DNA from: Vulcanisaeta distributa JCM 11213
GTDB taxonomy: Archaea > Thermoproteota > Thermoprotei > Thermoproteales > Thermocladiaceae
Direction: 5' to 3'
NCBI GenBank assembly: GCA_001316125.1
Contig: BBCS01000002.1
Coordinates: 310,001 to 374,000, forward strand
DNA length: 64,000 bases
Shown piece by piece: positions 10,391 to 21,401 of the stretch. A program made the translations under genes and the position numbers. A model generated the notes under the pieces. That model ran no database searches, was not told the DNA's origin, and saw nothing but the letters and a program-made list of their open reading frames with translations. How positions within the stretch are numbered: the first letter of the stretch is position 1; each line of letters opens with the position of its first letter.

Positions 10391-11996
10391 ATGTTTACTC
10401 AGCCTCTAAATCCAACAGGTAATATCGTGTTGACAGCTTTAGCAGCCCTGATACCTATAATAGTCTTGTTAATATTATTGGCTGGTTTAAGGATGTCTGC
10501 TTGGTTAGCTACATTAATTGGCTCAATAGTGACTATACTTGTGGCAATACCTCTTTGGCATAGTCCGCCATTGGAGACCATCGAGGCTTGGGTTATTGGT
10601 GCATTGGTTGGGTTCTGGTACATAACATGGATTACGATTTGGGGGCGTTACGATATATAATACGTTGGTTTTGACGGGAAAATTTTATGTGTTTCGAGAG
10701 TGGGTTGTAGCTAATGCAACAAGTGATGCAAGGGTCCAGGCAATATTATTAGCTTGTCCTTTGGTGCTCTCATGGAGGGACTTGTGGGGGTTTGGTTATC
10801 CCTGGGCCATTGTTTCACCATTATTAGTCGCACTTGGTTATGAGTGGATTAAGGCGATACAGACATCCGCATTAGCGAATAATGCTCCCGTATCCTTTGG
10901 TGCCCTTGGTACACCGGTTATTGCATTATCTCTTGTTACGGGTATTCCATTGATGACTATGTCAGCGGCGGTAGGTAGGGTTGTAGCGCTTTTAGCGGTC
11001 TTTGTACCGTTTATGCTGTTAATAATTGTAGATGGAGCTAGGGGGGGCTTAAGGGATGCATGGCCCGTGGCGTTAATTGGTGGGCTGGGCTACGTTGCTG
11101 GGCAATTCCCAGTATCTAATTATCTAGGTCCATATCTGCCGGATATTGCGGGTTCATTAATATCATTCTTTATATTACTAGCATTTCTTAGGGTCTGGAG
11201 ACCAAAGAGAATAGTAACATTTGGGAAACAAGAAATAAATGGTTCGGGTCAACAGAGGAGATTTACGACTAAAGATGTCGTTATGGCATGGCTACCATTC
11301 ATAATTCTAATATTTGTTGTTACATTATGGACGGGCCCATGGTCACCGCTACCTCACTTCGTAATAGCTACCTGGTCTGTAAAGGCTTACTCAACCGTAC
11401 TTCATAAAGTAGTTGCTGTGGTTTTTGAGGTAAATCCCTTCGTTGCCGGTACATCGATATTTGTCTCATGGTTAATAATATGGGCTGTACTTGGCGCAAA
11501 TCCTAAGGTATTCGTAGAGTCCTTGAAGAGGACTTGGCATCAAATGTGGGGGGGTGCAATATTAACTGGGTTCTTCGTGGTTGGGTTAGCGTATGTATTT
11601 AATTACTCAGGCATGGCGTATTCATTGGCATACGCAAGTTCGTTAGTTGGACTTGTATTTATCATAATATCACCCTTCTTAGGCTTCATAGGTGCCGCCC
11701 TATCCGGTAGTAATACGGCTTCTAATACATTATTTGGTGCATTACAGGCTACCGTTGGTAAATTATTAGGCTTACCCGTGCCATTATTACCCGCCAGTAA
11801 TTCAGTAGGAGCTGAATTAGGTAAACCTGTTGCGCCACAAACTGTAAGTGTTGGCGTGTCAACTACGCCATATGTAAGAAGAGAGGGCATAGTAGTTAGA
11901 AGGAATTTACCCTGGGCCATAATGTATGTGTTCTATTTAATATTTGTAATAGCATTATACGCATTCGTATTTCCATGGGCCATGCCAAAGGTCTAA
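10391..11996 (+). CDS. lctP: Lactate permease, LctP family
   Basis: Polytopic membrane protein of about 535 residues of the LctP (lactate permease) family, importing lactate or glycolate with protons. Family-like segments are G-F-G-Y-P-W-A-I in the first half and S-G-S-N-T-A-S-N-T-L-F-G-A-L-Q near the C-terminus. The G5 run at 10641-10645 should be G4 and breaks the frame (repaired I-W-G-V-T-I-Y-N). A pair of compensating shifts lies at about 10754 (one G missing) and 10775-10779 (one G extra). Between them the protein reads C-P-L-V-L-S-W-R-D-L-W instead of the family-like W-S-F-G-A-L-M-E-G-L-V. It directly follows glcDEF. Confidence 0.88.
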
Positions 11997-12074
11997 CTTA
12001 ATACCTCTATAATTTAAAAATCATGAATTTCATTATTTCATTACTCATTTAATATGGGCACGTGGTGATTACAG

Positions 12075-12083
12075 TTATAAATT
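12075..12083 (+). promoter_or_regulatory. TATA box for homoserine kinase gene
   Basis: The box ttataaatt is centred about 25 bases before the ATG at 12104, with no ribosome binding site between: a leaderless promoter. Confidence 0.55.
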
Positions 12084-12103
12084 AGGCACTATACTTTGCA
12101 TCG

Positions 12104-13033
12104 ATGCCAATATGCGTTAGAAGTCCAGCCTCTATAGCTAATTTAGGGCCTGGATTTGATGTGATGTCATTAGCTATTATAGAACCTTATGATGACGTTT
12201 ATGTCGAATTAATCCAAGGAGATGACCATGTAGAATTCATTGGTAACTATGCGTATTACTTACCCAGCAATTATAAGGCTACCACGCTTTATCCCGTTAT
12301 TGAGGAATTTAGGAGAATTATGGGCATGGATTTTCATGTACATGCCGTAGTTAGGAAGAGTATTAAGCCTGCAAGTGGGCTGGGTAGTAGTGGTGCTGAT
12401 GCCGCGGCGATGGCATATGCCCTGAATAAACTACTTAATGCTGGCCTTGATTATAAGTCGTTAATTAGGATTGCAGCACTTGGTGAAGTTGCGGCGGCGG
12501 GTACTCCGCACATGGATAATGTTGCGGCATCCTATTGGGTGGGTTAGTAATTATTAACCGGTGACTGGGGACTTTGTCAGGGTTGACTTACCCGATAATT
12601 ATTGGGTTGTGATTGTCATGGCGGGTAGTAAGCCTAGTACTAAGGAGATGCGTAAGTTGCTACCTAATGCCGTGGACATGAATAGCCTTAAGAATAACTC
12701 AGCTTACGCGTCAATGCTCGTTTACGCACTAATCACTGGGAATAGGGAAGCTCTGGGTAAGGCGTTAATGGGTGATGCAGTTGTTGAGCCAGTAAGGGCT
12801 AAGCTTTACCCGCACTACAATGCGGTTAAGGAGGCATTACTAAAGGCCGGGGCGATCGGTGTAGCCCTTGCTGGTGCTGGTCCATCACTCTTTGGGATAT
12901 TTGATTTTGAACCGTCTAAGGAACGCATAAATGAATTACTGCATGCCCGTGGTTTAAGGATCATGCATTAATTATTACGCGGCCAAGTAACATCGGTGTT
13001 CATGAGATACCTTGCGAGGACCTTAATACTTAA
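12104..13033 (+). CDS. thrB: Homoserine kinase (GHMP family)
   Basis: Homoserine kinase, about 310 residues, phosphorylating L-homoserine on the way to threonine. GHMP motifs: N-terminal V-R-S-P-A-S-I-A-N-L-G-P-G-F-D, ATP loop P-A-S-G-L-G-S-S-G-A-D, and C-terminal L-A-G-A-G-P-S-L-F-G. Three frameshifts are repaired: near 12536 and 12561 (one G short each, giving Y-W-G-G-L-V-I-I-N-R-V-T-G-D) and near 12965. The last restores the family C-terminus R-P-S-N-I-G-V-H-E-I and moves the stop to 13031-13033. No other threonine gene is nearby. Confidence 0.88.
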
Positions 13034-13060
13034 TACATAATTAAATGCTTAAGCCCTGGA

Positions 13061-14188
13061 ATGAACGTCATAATAATTGGTGGAGGAGTTATAGGGACTA
13101 TATTAACGTACCTATTCTCATTGAGGGGCGTTAACGTCACTTTAATTAATTCGAACCTTCAAAAACCAAAGTTTCCACTCATTCACTCAAAGTTACTGAG
13201 ATTTCCTGAGGATATTAGGTTGGCGAGGATCAGCGAGGATGTATATATGGAATTATCCAGGGAGTTAAGGGTTAATGTATTAAGGCCCATGGAGTCCATC
13301 ACCATAATTCCGGCAGCATGTTATAATGATGCACTACGTATAATGGATACGTGGCGTGAGGCTAGAGCTAAAGTGCGTGTAATTAATGATGTTCATGAAT
13401 ATGGACTTAAGAGAGTTAATGATCAGGAGATTTACATCTTCAGTACTAATGGCGATAACTTCGTTAATTACCCATTATTGATGAATAAAGTTCATAAAAT
13501 CGACGGCGTTAATTACATCAGTGGTACGGCAGTCATTAAGTTTAGCGATCATGACGTTAGGGTTTTAATAAATGGCGACGAGTTGAGGGGAGATTACGTA
13601 ATCCTTGCCTCAGGGGGCCTGGAACTCCATAATAGCTAGGAATGCCGGTTTGAGTGTACCATTATTACCCTATAAATGCCAGGCAGCCGCATTCATTAGC
13701 AGAAGAGTCAATACTATAATTTATGATTATGTACTTAACATATACGTGAGACCCCCCCTTGGCTTAGAGATTGATCATGCATTAACTAAGCTAGGACTTT
13801 CAATAATCGTGGGTGGTGATGGCAATTCCAAAGTTACTGAGCCAGGTAGGGACAGAGGTGTTGATCGCGAATTCCTAAATGATATTAAGGGTAAGGTCAG
13901 GGCTAGGCTAGGTAAGGCGTTACTCATTGGGTCTAGGTTTGGTTATTGTGAGGTCACGCCTGACATGAGGCCTGTGATTGGTATTGTCGGGCATGACAAT
14001 CTATTGCTGATTGGTGGGTTTAATGGCTATGGAGCTGAGGTGGGACCTGCCTGGCATTGGCAGTGGTTAATTACGTGATCAGCGGTTCATGGCCTGACTA
14101 TGCAAAGCCATACCTCATTGATCGATTCGGCAATAATTGGTCAAGCATCTGGGATATTAGTGTTGAGGCCCATGAACTGTGCGTTTAA
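13061..14188 (+). CDS. FAD-dependent amine/amino-acid oxidoreductase (DAO family)
   Basis: DAO-type flavoprotein of about 376 residues. The N-terminus V-I-I-I-G-G-G-V-I-G-T-I is the FAD dinucleotide-binding fold. The middle has Y-V-I-L-A-S-G-A-W-N after repair, and the end has R-P-V-I-G plus G-G-F-N-G-Y-G-A-E-V-G-P-A, which binds the flavin tail. Such enzymes oxidise secondary or primary amines of amino acids (sarcosine, glycine, proline or D-amino acids); the substrate cannot be told. G5 at 13612-13616 should be G4. One C missing near 14053 hides a C-terminal stretch of about 40 residues that ends H-E-L-C-V at 14188. Confidence 0.8.
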
Positions 14189-14242
14189 TCTGGCCTGAAC
14201 TCTTTATTAATCCTGTTGGGAATTATTACCTGGCTGGTTAAG

Positions 14243-16548
14243 TTGCGTGTCGCTGACCTGCCGCTTCCAGACATATTAAGGGATTTCGTAATTAGGGAGA
14301 GGGGGGGTATTCAGGAACTTTACCCGCCACAGGAGGAGGCTGTGCGTAAGGGCTTATTTGATGGTAAGAACATTGTCATGTGCACAAGTACAGCCACCGG
14401 TAAGACGTTGATGGCTGAGTTGGCAATGATAAACGCAGTACTTACTAAAGGCGTCAAGGCAATATTGGCCGTCCCACTGAGGGCCTTGGCCTATGAGAAG
14501 GCTAGGGACTTGAGGGTTTATGAGAAGCTCGGCGTTAGGATCGCCGTTACTACCGGCGAGTATGATAAGGAGGATGCCTGGCTCATGAATTATGACATAG
14601 TGGTCACAACGTATGAGAAACTCGACAGTCTACTGAGGCATAAGGCTGAGTGGCTTAGGCAGGTCGGTGTCTTAGTCATCGATGAGATTCACTATATAGA
14701 TGATGATAAGAGGGGACCAACAATAGAGTCGATAATAGCTAAGGTGAAGGCGCTGGGCCTTAATACTCAATTACTGGCTCTATCAGCAACCATCGGCAAC
14801 GCTGAGGAAATCGCAAACTACCTCGACGCAGACCTCGTGGTCTCTGACTGGAGACCTGTTAAGCTCAGGAGGGTGTGTACTACGATGGCATCATTTACTA
14901 CTCAGATGGATCCCGGGCATTAGTTAAGGACCTAGGGAATCCAGTGCTTTCGCTTGTAATGGATACGATAGTCAACGGTGGTCAAGCACTTGTATTCGCG
15001 AATTCAAGGTCGAATACCGTTAAATTGGCTCAGCAAATAGCCCATTACATATGTAATTATGGAGCAAAGATCATAGAACCAGGCACATTAATGAAGATCT
15101 CCAACTCAATAATCGAGACCTCCCAGTCCAAGTTACTTGGTGATGAGTTGGCAAGGGTTGTTAAGTGCGGCGTAGCGTTCCATCACGCTGGTCTTGACAT
15201 GGATACCAGATCTATCATTGAGAACTCCTTTAGGGATAGCTGATTAAGGTTGTTGTTGCAACGACGACGTTGGCTGCCGGCGTTAATTTACCGGCAAGGA
15301 GGGTTATTATCCATGAGTATAGGAGGTACGAACCTGGCATTGGCATGGAGGAGCTTCCCGTCATGGAGTATAAGCAGATGGCTGGTAGGGCTGGTAGACC
15401 TGGGCTTGACCCGTATGGAGAGGCCGTGCTCATTGCCAGGAGTGAGGATGAAATTGATTACTTAATTAAGAATTACATAAGTGCCAGGGTTGAGGATATT
15501 AAGTCTAAGTTCCTGACGGATAAGAACCTGGCCACGCACATACTCTCCGTAATAGCCAGTGGTTATGCATCGAGCATTGATGATGTTATGAGGTTCGTAT
15601 CATCAACCTGGGCTACGTTCAAGGCGGCTTCCATAGGAATGAATTCCTCAGAGATTTATTAAGGAGAAAGATTGATGACGTAATTAACTTCTTAGTTGAG
15701 TCAGGGTTCCTCGAGAGGAGAGACGATAACGTGGTAGCGACGCCCTTAGGCTCATTACTGAATAACCTTTACCTTGATCCATACACAGCGAATACCTATA
15801 TCCGTGGTCTCAAGGCCAGGGATGAGACCAATGACCTTGGGTATACGCACTTAATAATTCAGTCGCCTGAGGTTCCGAGACTTAGGGTTAGGAGGAATGA
15901 GTTTGATGATTACCTGGAGCTGGTGCTTGATAATTGGGATTACCTATTAATTAAACCGCCAATCACTAGGGATGAGATTGAGAATGGGGGGGAGTTTGAG
16001 GATGAGGAGATTGAGGATTACCTATCCACAGTAAAGACTGCGGTGATGCTCCTTGACTGGGCTAACGAGGTCTCCGAGGATGAGTTGTATAAGAACTATG
16101 ACGTGGGACCTGGCGATTTGAGGGTGTATAGCGACTTAATGGATTGGTTGGCAAGTGCCGTGGCCAGGTTAGCCGGTGCATTGGGTATGAGGAGACATGA
16201 GGAGAGACTAGACATACTTAGGTGGAGACTGACCTATGGAGTTAAGGATGAGTTGATAGAACTAGTGGTAAACCTTGAGGGTGTTGGTAGGGCCAGGGCT
16301 AGGGCGTTATACAACGCTGGATTCAAAGATATCGAGGATATTGCTAATGCTGATCCAAGGGCCATAAGCATGATTAGGGGGGGCTTCGGGGGGGATAAGC
16401 TCGCCCACTCAGTAATTGAACAGGCTCGGAAATTGATTAAGGAGGCAGGGTGGTTAGGCCATCAATAGTTAATTCAGGTAAGGAGGGGAGTAATAAGCAG
16501 GGGGGGTACACTAGAAGGAGGGGGGGTTCGTTACTTGACTATCTTTGA
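14243..16548 (+). CDS. hel308: Hel308 (Hjm) superfamily 2 DNA helicase
   Basis: ATP-dependent 3'-5' DNA helicase acting on stalled forks, about 768 residues. Motifs: Q-motif E-L-Y-P-P-Q, Walker A T-A-T-G-K-T, D-E-I-H box, L-S-A-T-I-G-N, T-T-T-L-A-A-G-V-N-L-P-A and Q-M-A-G-R-A-G-R-P. Winged-helix and ratchet domains follow, then a helix-hairpin-helix (V-G-R-A-R-A-R-A-L). TTG 14243 fits both the family N-terminus and a TATA-like box near 14200. Frameshifts at about 14872 (G3 for G4), 15237, 15650 and 16448 (G3 for G4). The last hides a basic tail ending G-S-L-L-D-Y-L at 16548. Confidence 0.9.
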
Positions 16549-16564
16549 TATCGAAAGTGAAATA

Positions 16565-16575
16565 CTTATATATTA
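16565..16575 (+). promoter_or_regulatory. TATA box for the nucleotidyltransferase gene
   Basis: The box cttatatatta lies about 28 bases before ATG 16598 and overlaps the region just after the Hel308 stop. It supports ATG 16598 as the start rather than the TTG at 16535. Confidence 0.55.
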
Positions 16576-16597
16576 TTACCATAAACCTAGCCTGTTA

Positions 16598-17386
16598 ATG
16601 ATTACCAAGGCTGTCATCACCGCAGCTGGGCTCGGTACGAGGATGAGGAACATGACACTCATAATGCCGAAGGCATTATTACCGTTAATACGTAGGAATG
16701 AAACACCAATGCTGATCCCTATAATTGACTTAATAATAGCGCGCCTTCAGGAGGTTGGTGTTTTCAAGTTCATAATTGTTGTTGGTAGGAATGGAAAGCC
16801 ACTAATTGATTACTTAATGGACAAGCTATTCACTGACTCATTAAAGGCTCAATTATCATTCGCGTTTCAGGAGAAGCCCCCCCTTGGCTTTGGTGATGCC
16901 GTGCTTAGGGCTGAGGACTTTGTTAATAACGACCCATTCTTCGTTCACGCAGATGACGGCATTTTGACAAAAGGGTATTTAGAAGGAGTTAAGTTGTATG
17001 AGGAGTTAAGGCCAGATGCCGTGTTATTCCTCAGGAGGGTTAATAATCCCAGTAGGTATGGCATTGCTGTTGTTAGGAATGAGGGGGGGATGTATAATGG
17101 CTATGGCTTAGTTAGGGTGCTGAATGTTGAGGAGAAACCTAGCAATCCCAAGTCCGATATCGCCATATCGGCAGTTTACATATTTAATAAGAGGATATTT
17201 GATGGACTTAGATCAGCTAAGGCGAATGGTGAGCTTGAGTTGACGTATGGTATTGAGAACGTGATTAACAGCGGTGGTGAGGTCTATGGATTATTACTTA
17301 GTGATGATTCCTGGCTTAGTGTTGGCGATCCTGAGAACTACTTCAATACTATTATTAGAACATTTAACCTACATGAAGGAGACTAA
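16598..17386 (+). CDS. Sugar-phosphate nucleotidyltransferase (UTP-glucose-1-phosphate uridylyltransferase-like)
   Basis: Nucleotidyltransferase of about 262 residues making an NDP-sugar from a sugar 1-phosphate. The N-terminus V-I-T-A-A-G-L-G-T-R-M with P-K-A-L-L-P is the nucleotide-binding signature. Q-E-K-P-L-G-F-G-D-A-V after repair matches the GalU-like substrate loop, and H-A-D-D-G follows as the metal-binding region. GalU itself is more likely than RmlA because of the loop form, but this is not certain. The frame is intact. C7 (16877-16883) adds a Pro and G7 (17082-17088) a Gly. A GT4 glycosyltransferase follows. Confidence 0.8.
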   Translation: MITKAVITAAGLGTRMRNMTLIMPKALLPLIRRNETPMLIPIIDLIIARLQEVGVFKFIIVVGRNGKPLIDYLMDKLFTDSLKAQLSFAFQEKPPLGFGDAVLRAEDFVNNDPFFVHADDGILTKGYLEGVKLYEELRPDAVLFLRRVNNPSRYGIAVVRNEGGMYNGYGLVRVLNVEEKPSNPKSDIAISAVYIFNKRIFDGLRSAKANGELELTYGIENVINSGGEVYGLLLSDDSWLSVGDPENYFNTIIRTFNLHEGD

Positions 17387-17428
17387 TATTTATAATTAGC
17401 CCTGGTTTACTCATTTACGACGCATCTT

Positions 17429-18433
17429 ATGCTCGTAAACATTATTGTGAGTAGGAACAGGGTTTCTGGGGAGATAAGGACTGGAATTAGATTGAGACTT
17501 GAGAACCCACCGCCTGGTGTTAATTATAGGGTCATTAATGAGCCCGTTGGCCTATCACCATCATCCAACGACTTCTACATAACCAGGGACACAACGACTA
17601 AGTGGTTCCTTAAGGCATTGGTAGAGCCAGCATATTCCCTTAAACTGAGGGGGGTTAACGCATGCCTTCTTCCTAAACCTATTCATACCGCGTACGCCAT
17701 GGGTTCAGGAAATCGATCAACCAATATTTAACTTATTTGAAAAGTACATAGGCAGGTCAAGGAAAAGTACGCTGTATAGACTTGCTGTGAAGACATTTAG
17801 GTACTTATTTAATAGGGATAACGTGATAATGATAACCTGGACCCAATGGAGTAAGGAGGGTCTTGAGGAGGAGGGATTTAAGGACGTTAGAGTTGTACCA
17901 CCGCCAATGAGGACGAGCTTCAGGAAAATCGATAATGAGATAACAGTGGGCTTCGTAGGCGTTGAGTACCATAGGAAGGGTGGTGATATTGCGGAGAATG
18001 TGATGTCTAAATTACCAAGGCGCGTTAGGAAGGTCTATGTTGGTAGAAGCCCAAGGAGAATTGAGGGTATTGAGTATCACAATCCGATGAGGAGGAATGA
18101 ATTGCTTAAGTTAATGGCTGAGTTTGATGTGCTTCTTTTCCCAACCAGGGTGAGGCCTATGGTTTCACGGCACTCGAGGCTATGAGTATGGGGATACCCA
18201 TCGTGGCGTCCAATGTGGATTCAGTGTACGAGGTCGTTGGTGACGGTGGCATATTATGTGAGGTTAATGACATTAAGTGCTTCCTGGATGGCGTTAAGGA
18301 GTTAATAAATTCCCCCCCTGATTACGCCATGGAGCTTGGCGCTAGGGCCAAGGCCATCGTCGCTCAGAGACACTCGCCAAGTGTTGTTGGTAAGGAATTA
18401 TTAATGATATATAATGAGTTAAGTGAGGAATGA
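17429..18433 (+). CDS. Glycosyltransferase, GT4-like
   Basis: Glycosyltransferase of about 335 residues with a GT-B fold. The C-terminal half carries V-G-F-V-G-V-E-Y-H-R-K-G-G, a nucleotide-sugar site, and the repaired E-x7-E motif G-E-A-Y-G-F-T-A-L-E-A-M followed by G-I-P-I-V-A-S-N. Frameshifts: G6 at 17649-17654 (should be G5, giving L-R-G-L-T-H-A-F-F-L-N-L-F-I-P-R-T-P) and G3 for G4 near 18153. It overlaps the next gene by 4 bases (ATGA). With the NDP-sugar gene upstream it probably serves glycan or protein glycosylation; acceptor unknown. Confidence 0.8.
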
Positions 18434-19624
18434 GTGAACTCACAAGGCAGGTAATTAATGTACTGATGGACTTAATTAGGGCGAGGACGGTAGCACCGCC
18501 CGGCGAAAATTACCTAGAAATAGTCACCTACCTGGACAATTTAATAACTAGTTATGGATTAAGTACGAGGATTATTGAGGTTCCTAAATCAATCGTTAAG
18601 GAGCATTACCCTGAGTTTGCGGATTACCCAAGGTACATATTACTGGCTGAGTTGTGTAATGTTAGGGATAAGAGGATTCACTTTAATGCGCATTATGACG
18701 TGGTCCCTGGAGGAAGTGGTTGGTTAGTAACAGAACCATTCAAGCCCGTGTTAATTAACGGTAGGGTCTATGGTAGGGGGGGCGCATCTGATGATAAGGG
18801 TGGCGTGACAGCCTAGTACTACTGGCAGAACGGCTTAGTGAGTTAGGGGGGGAGTTTCATGGATGTGTAGAATTCTCCTTCACACCCGATGAGGAGATTG
18901 GCGGTGAAAGTGGCGTTGGCTACTTAATTAACCAGATTCGTAAGCCGGACTACGCAATTGTTGCCGAGCCACGGGACTTGACACCGTGTGGATAGGTAGT
19001 ATGGGGCTACTACAATTAGATGTTATTGTGAGAGGCGTATCAAGCCACGCCTCACAACCATGGTATGGAACCAACGCCTTCGAGGATGGCATTAAGGTTG
19101 CTTATGCATTAATTAAGGAGTTGAAGCCTAAGGTTGAGAGTAGGCAAATCATGGGTGAGAGAGCAACCATTACTTTGGGAGGACTTGCCAGGGGTGGTGT
19201 TTCTCGTAATCTCGTACCTGATTACTTTCAATTCTCAATAGACAGAAGAATACTACCAAGCGAGAGCATCGAACACGCGCTTAACGAAATAATGAGCGGC
19301 ATTGATAATTTACGTAACAACATTAAGTCTACGGTAGAGGTCCACATTGTGAATAAGATTGAACCCGCGATAAGCAAAGAATCAACGCTATTAACAAAGC
19401 TTATGAATGCCGTGAAAAACGTACTCGGCATGAATCCCAAGGTTACAATATCTAGGGTTCCAGTGGATACCCGCTACCTACAGAACATGGGTATTGACTC
19501 CCTGACTTACGGACCTGGCAACGTATCATCTGCGCACGGCCCTGATGAGTACATTAATGTAAGCGATATAGTGAACGCGGTAAATGTCTACACGGAACTA
19601 ATCAGGAATATCTATGATAAGTAG
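18430..19624 (+). CDS. M20-family metallopeptidase/deacylase (ArgE/DapE-like)
   Basis: Zinc amidohydrolase of about 398 residues of the M20 family (DapE, ArgE and carboxypeptidase relatives). Metal ligands are visible: F-N-A-H-Y-D-V-V-P, G-R-G-A-S-D-D-K-G-G (written R-G-G-A because of G7 at 18776-18782), T-P-D-E-E-I-G-G-E-S-G and S-S-A-H-G-P-D-E-Y. Frameshifts at about 18812 (C2 for C3) and near 18971 (C2 for C3) split it. The substrate is open: N-acyl amino acid or small peptide. The start overlaps the GT4 stop by 4 bases, suggesting one transcript. Confidence 0.85.
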
Positions 19625-19663
19625 CGAGAAGTTTAATGATACCCTCTCATTAGCAATCAGTGA

Positions 19664-21093
19664 TTACTGCCTCTTCCTTATTTCCCGTAATGGCCTTGAG
19701 AATAGTTGTGGCATTTGGTCTACCGATAACCCTTTGTCTCAGGCACGAGCAGTAATACGTATATCACGGCGGCCAGGGCAAGCACGTCCTCCAGTATCCA
19801 GAAGCTGAACATGCCGTAGGCGGAGAGCCATATTGGGAATATGTATATTATGGCGAAGTTCGCGAACCAATCAATCGCAGCCAAAATACCACCACCCCCC
19901 CTACCCCCCCTAAACTCCGTGGGCATGGTCTCACCCTGCAACACCCAACCAACACCACCAACGCCTAGTGCGAATAATACCTGGAAGAGAACCATTGCCG
20001 AGAATATCAGTGGCACAGCTATGGATATGTCATTCAGCGCAAAGTAGTGGGCGCCCACCGTCATTATCACGAGGCTCACGAGTAGGCCCGTGAAGCCGAT
20101 AGTACCGAGCGTCCTCCTACCCCACCTATCCACTAGGTATATTTGGAAGAGCGTTGCTATGAAGCCTATGGAGTACGGTATTACCGTAGACAGTATGGCC
20201 CTGGGGGGGCCCGTGAATCCAAGGTACTTCCATATGTACGGGCCATAGTAGAGGATTATGTTTATGCCAGTCACCTGCTGAAACACCAACCAAAGCCCAA
20301 CCACCAATAGGATCCTCCTGATATACTGCTTCGAAAGAGCCTCCTTAAATCCCAACTCCCTCTTCGGCGGAATTATGTGTTCACTAACGTGTACCCCCAA
20401 CTTAGCCAAGGCCTTCTTCGCATCCTCCTCCCTGCCTGTATCAGCAACCACCTGGGACTCTCCGGTAAGTAGAATCTTAGGGCCACGAGTATTACCGCCG
20501 GTATCGCACCAAGCCAAACATCCACCTCCAATTTGTCGTTTGAGGCAATGCCATTGATAGGTAGTAACCAACCCAGAAGGAGGTCATCATGCCCACGACA
20601 ATCATTAACTGCTGAAGTGATGCCAACTTACCCCTATGCCTCTTGGGTGCGAATTCGGATATGTAGCCCGTGGCCACCGCCGTGTCGGCACCGATGGCAA
20701 ACCCAACGAGACTTCTCCAAATGATTAAGTCAATCGACGATATCGCCAGGCCGGATAACACAGCGAACAACGCATAGAATATTCCATCAATTATCAGGAG
20801 ACTCTTCCTACCGAACCTATCAATGAACGGACCAGCCACCAGGCGCCAATGCCGGCAAATACACTGGTAAATGAGGTTAGTACGGCAACCTCAAATGATG
20901 TTAAATGAAAATATGGACCAATATAAATAAGTGCTGACCCAATGACACCCGTATCATAACCAAATAGAAAGCCTCCCAATGCCGTTATTATTGAGACCAA
21001 CCAGTAAATCCTACTGGCAATATTCTCATCAAGTCTCTCAATTATATCTTCATAGGCAATTTGTTTATTCCTTAGATCTACGATGTCATCCAT
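19664..21093 (-). CDS. Sugar porter-like MFS transporter
   Basis: Twelve-helix MFS transporter of about 476 residues with sugar-porter signatures: F-L-F-G-Y-D-T-G-V-I-G in helix 1, D-R-F-G-R-K-S between helices 2 and 3, P-E-S-P-R-W-L in the central loop (repaired), D-R-W-G-R-R-T, and P-E-T-K-G at the end. It probably imports a sugar or polyol by proton symport. Frameshifts near 20835, 20530, 20450 and 19732; the last restores a tail ending I-R-K-R-Q and stop at 19664. Two C7 runs (19896-19911) inflate a Gly-rich helix. Confidence 0.85.
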
Positions 21094-21401
21094 AACGAAG
21101 GTAGAATAAAATACAACTATTTATAAGCTTTACTCATCATAATGTTAAAAAATGTATAATTATTAAAACTAAATAATATAGTTATAATCGATACATATGG
21201 GTGTACTTTATACGTATATTGGTATATGACTTCTATACTAACTATATAGACAATTATTCGTTACATAGTCACGTGCGTAGGCACCTTTAGTAATGGATCG
21301 CCATGATGATTCGTGATAGGGCTCGGTACGTCGTTTAATTGCAATGGCGTGATAATGTTGGGTAAATATTTTTATATTGCACTGCTCACGCTGGTTTGGG
21401 T
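21094..21401. other. 308-base gene-free divergent region
   Basis: AT-rich region between the divergent sugar-porter and uL22 genes. A TATA-like stretch (21368-21376) lies about 28 bases before the uL22 ATG, and tatttataag near 21118-21127 faces the MFS gene. I see no open frame, RNA gene or convincing repeat in the rest. Confidence 0.5.

Noticed and set aside
16535..16597. TTG 16535 as start of the nucleotidyltransferase.
   Set aside because: This stretch is the end of Hel308 plus the TATA box; the family N-terminus begins at ATG 16598.
21300..21330. A further C/D sRNA at the ATGATGA near 21303.
   Set aside because: No CTGA-like box at guide distance and no second box pair were found.
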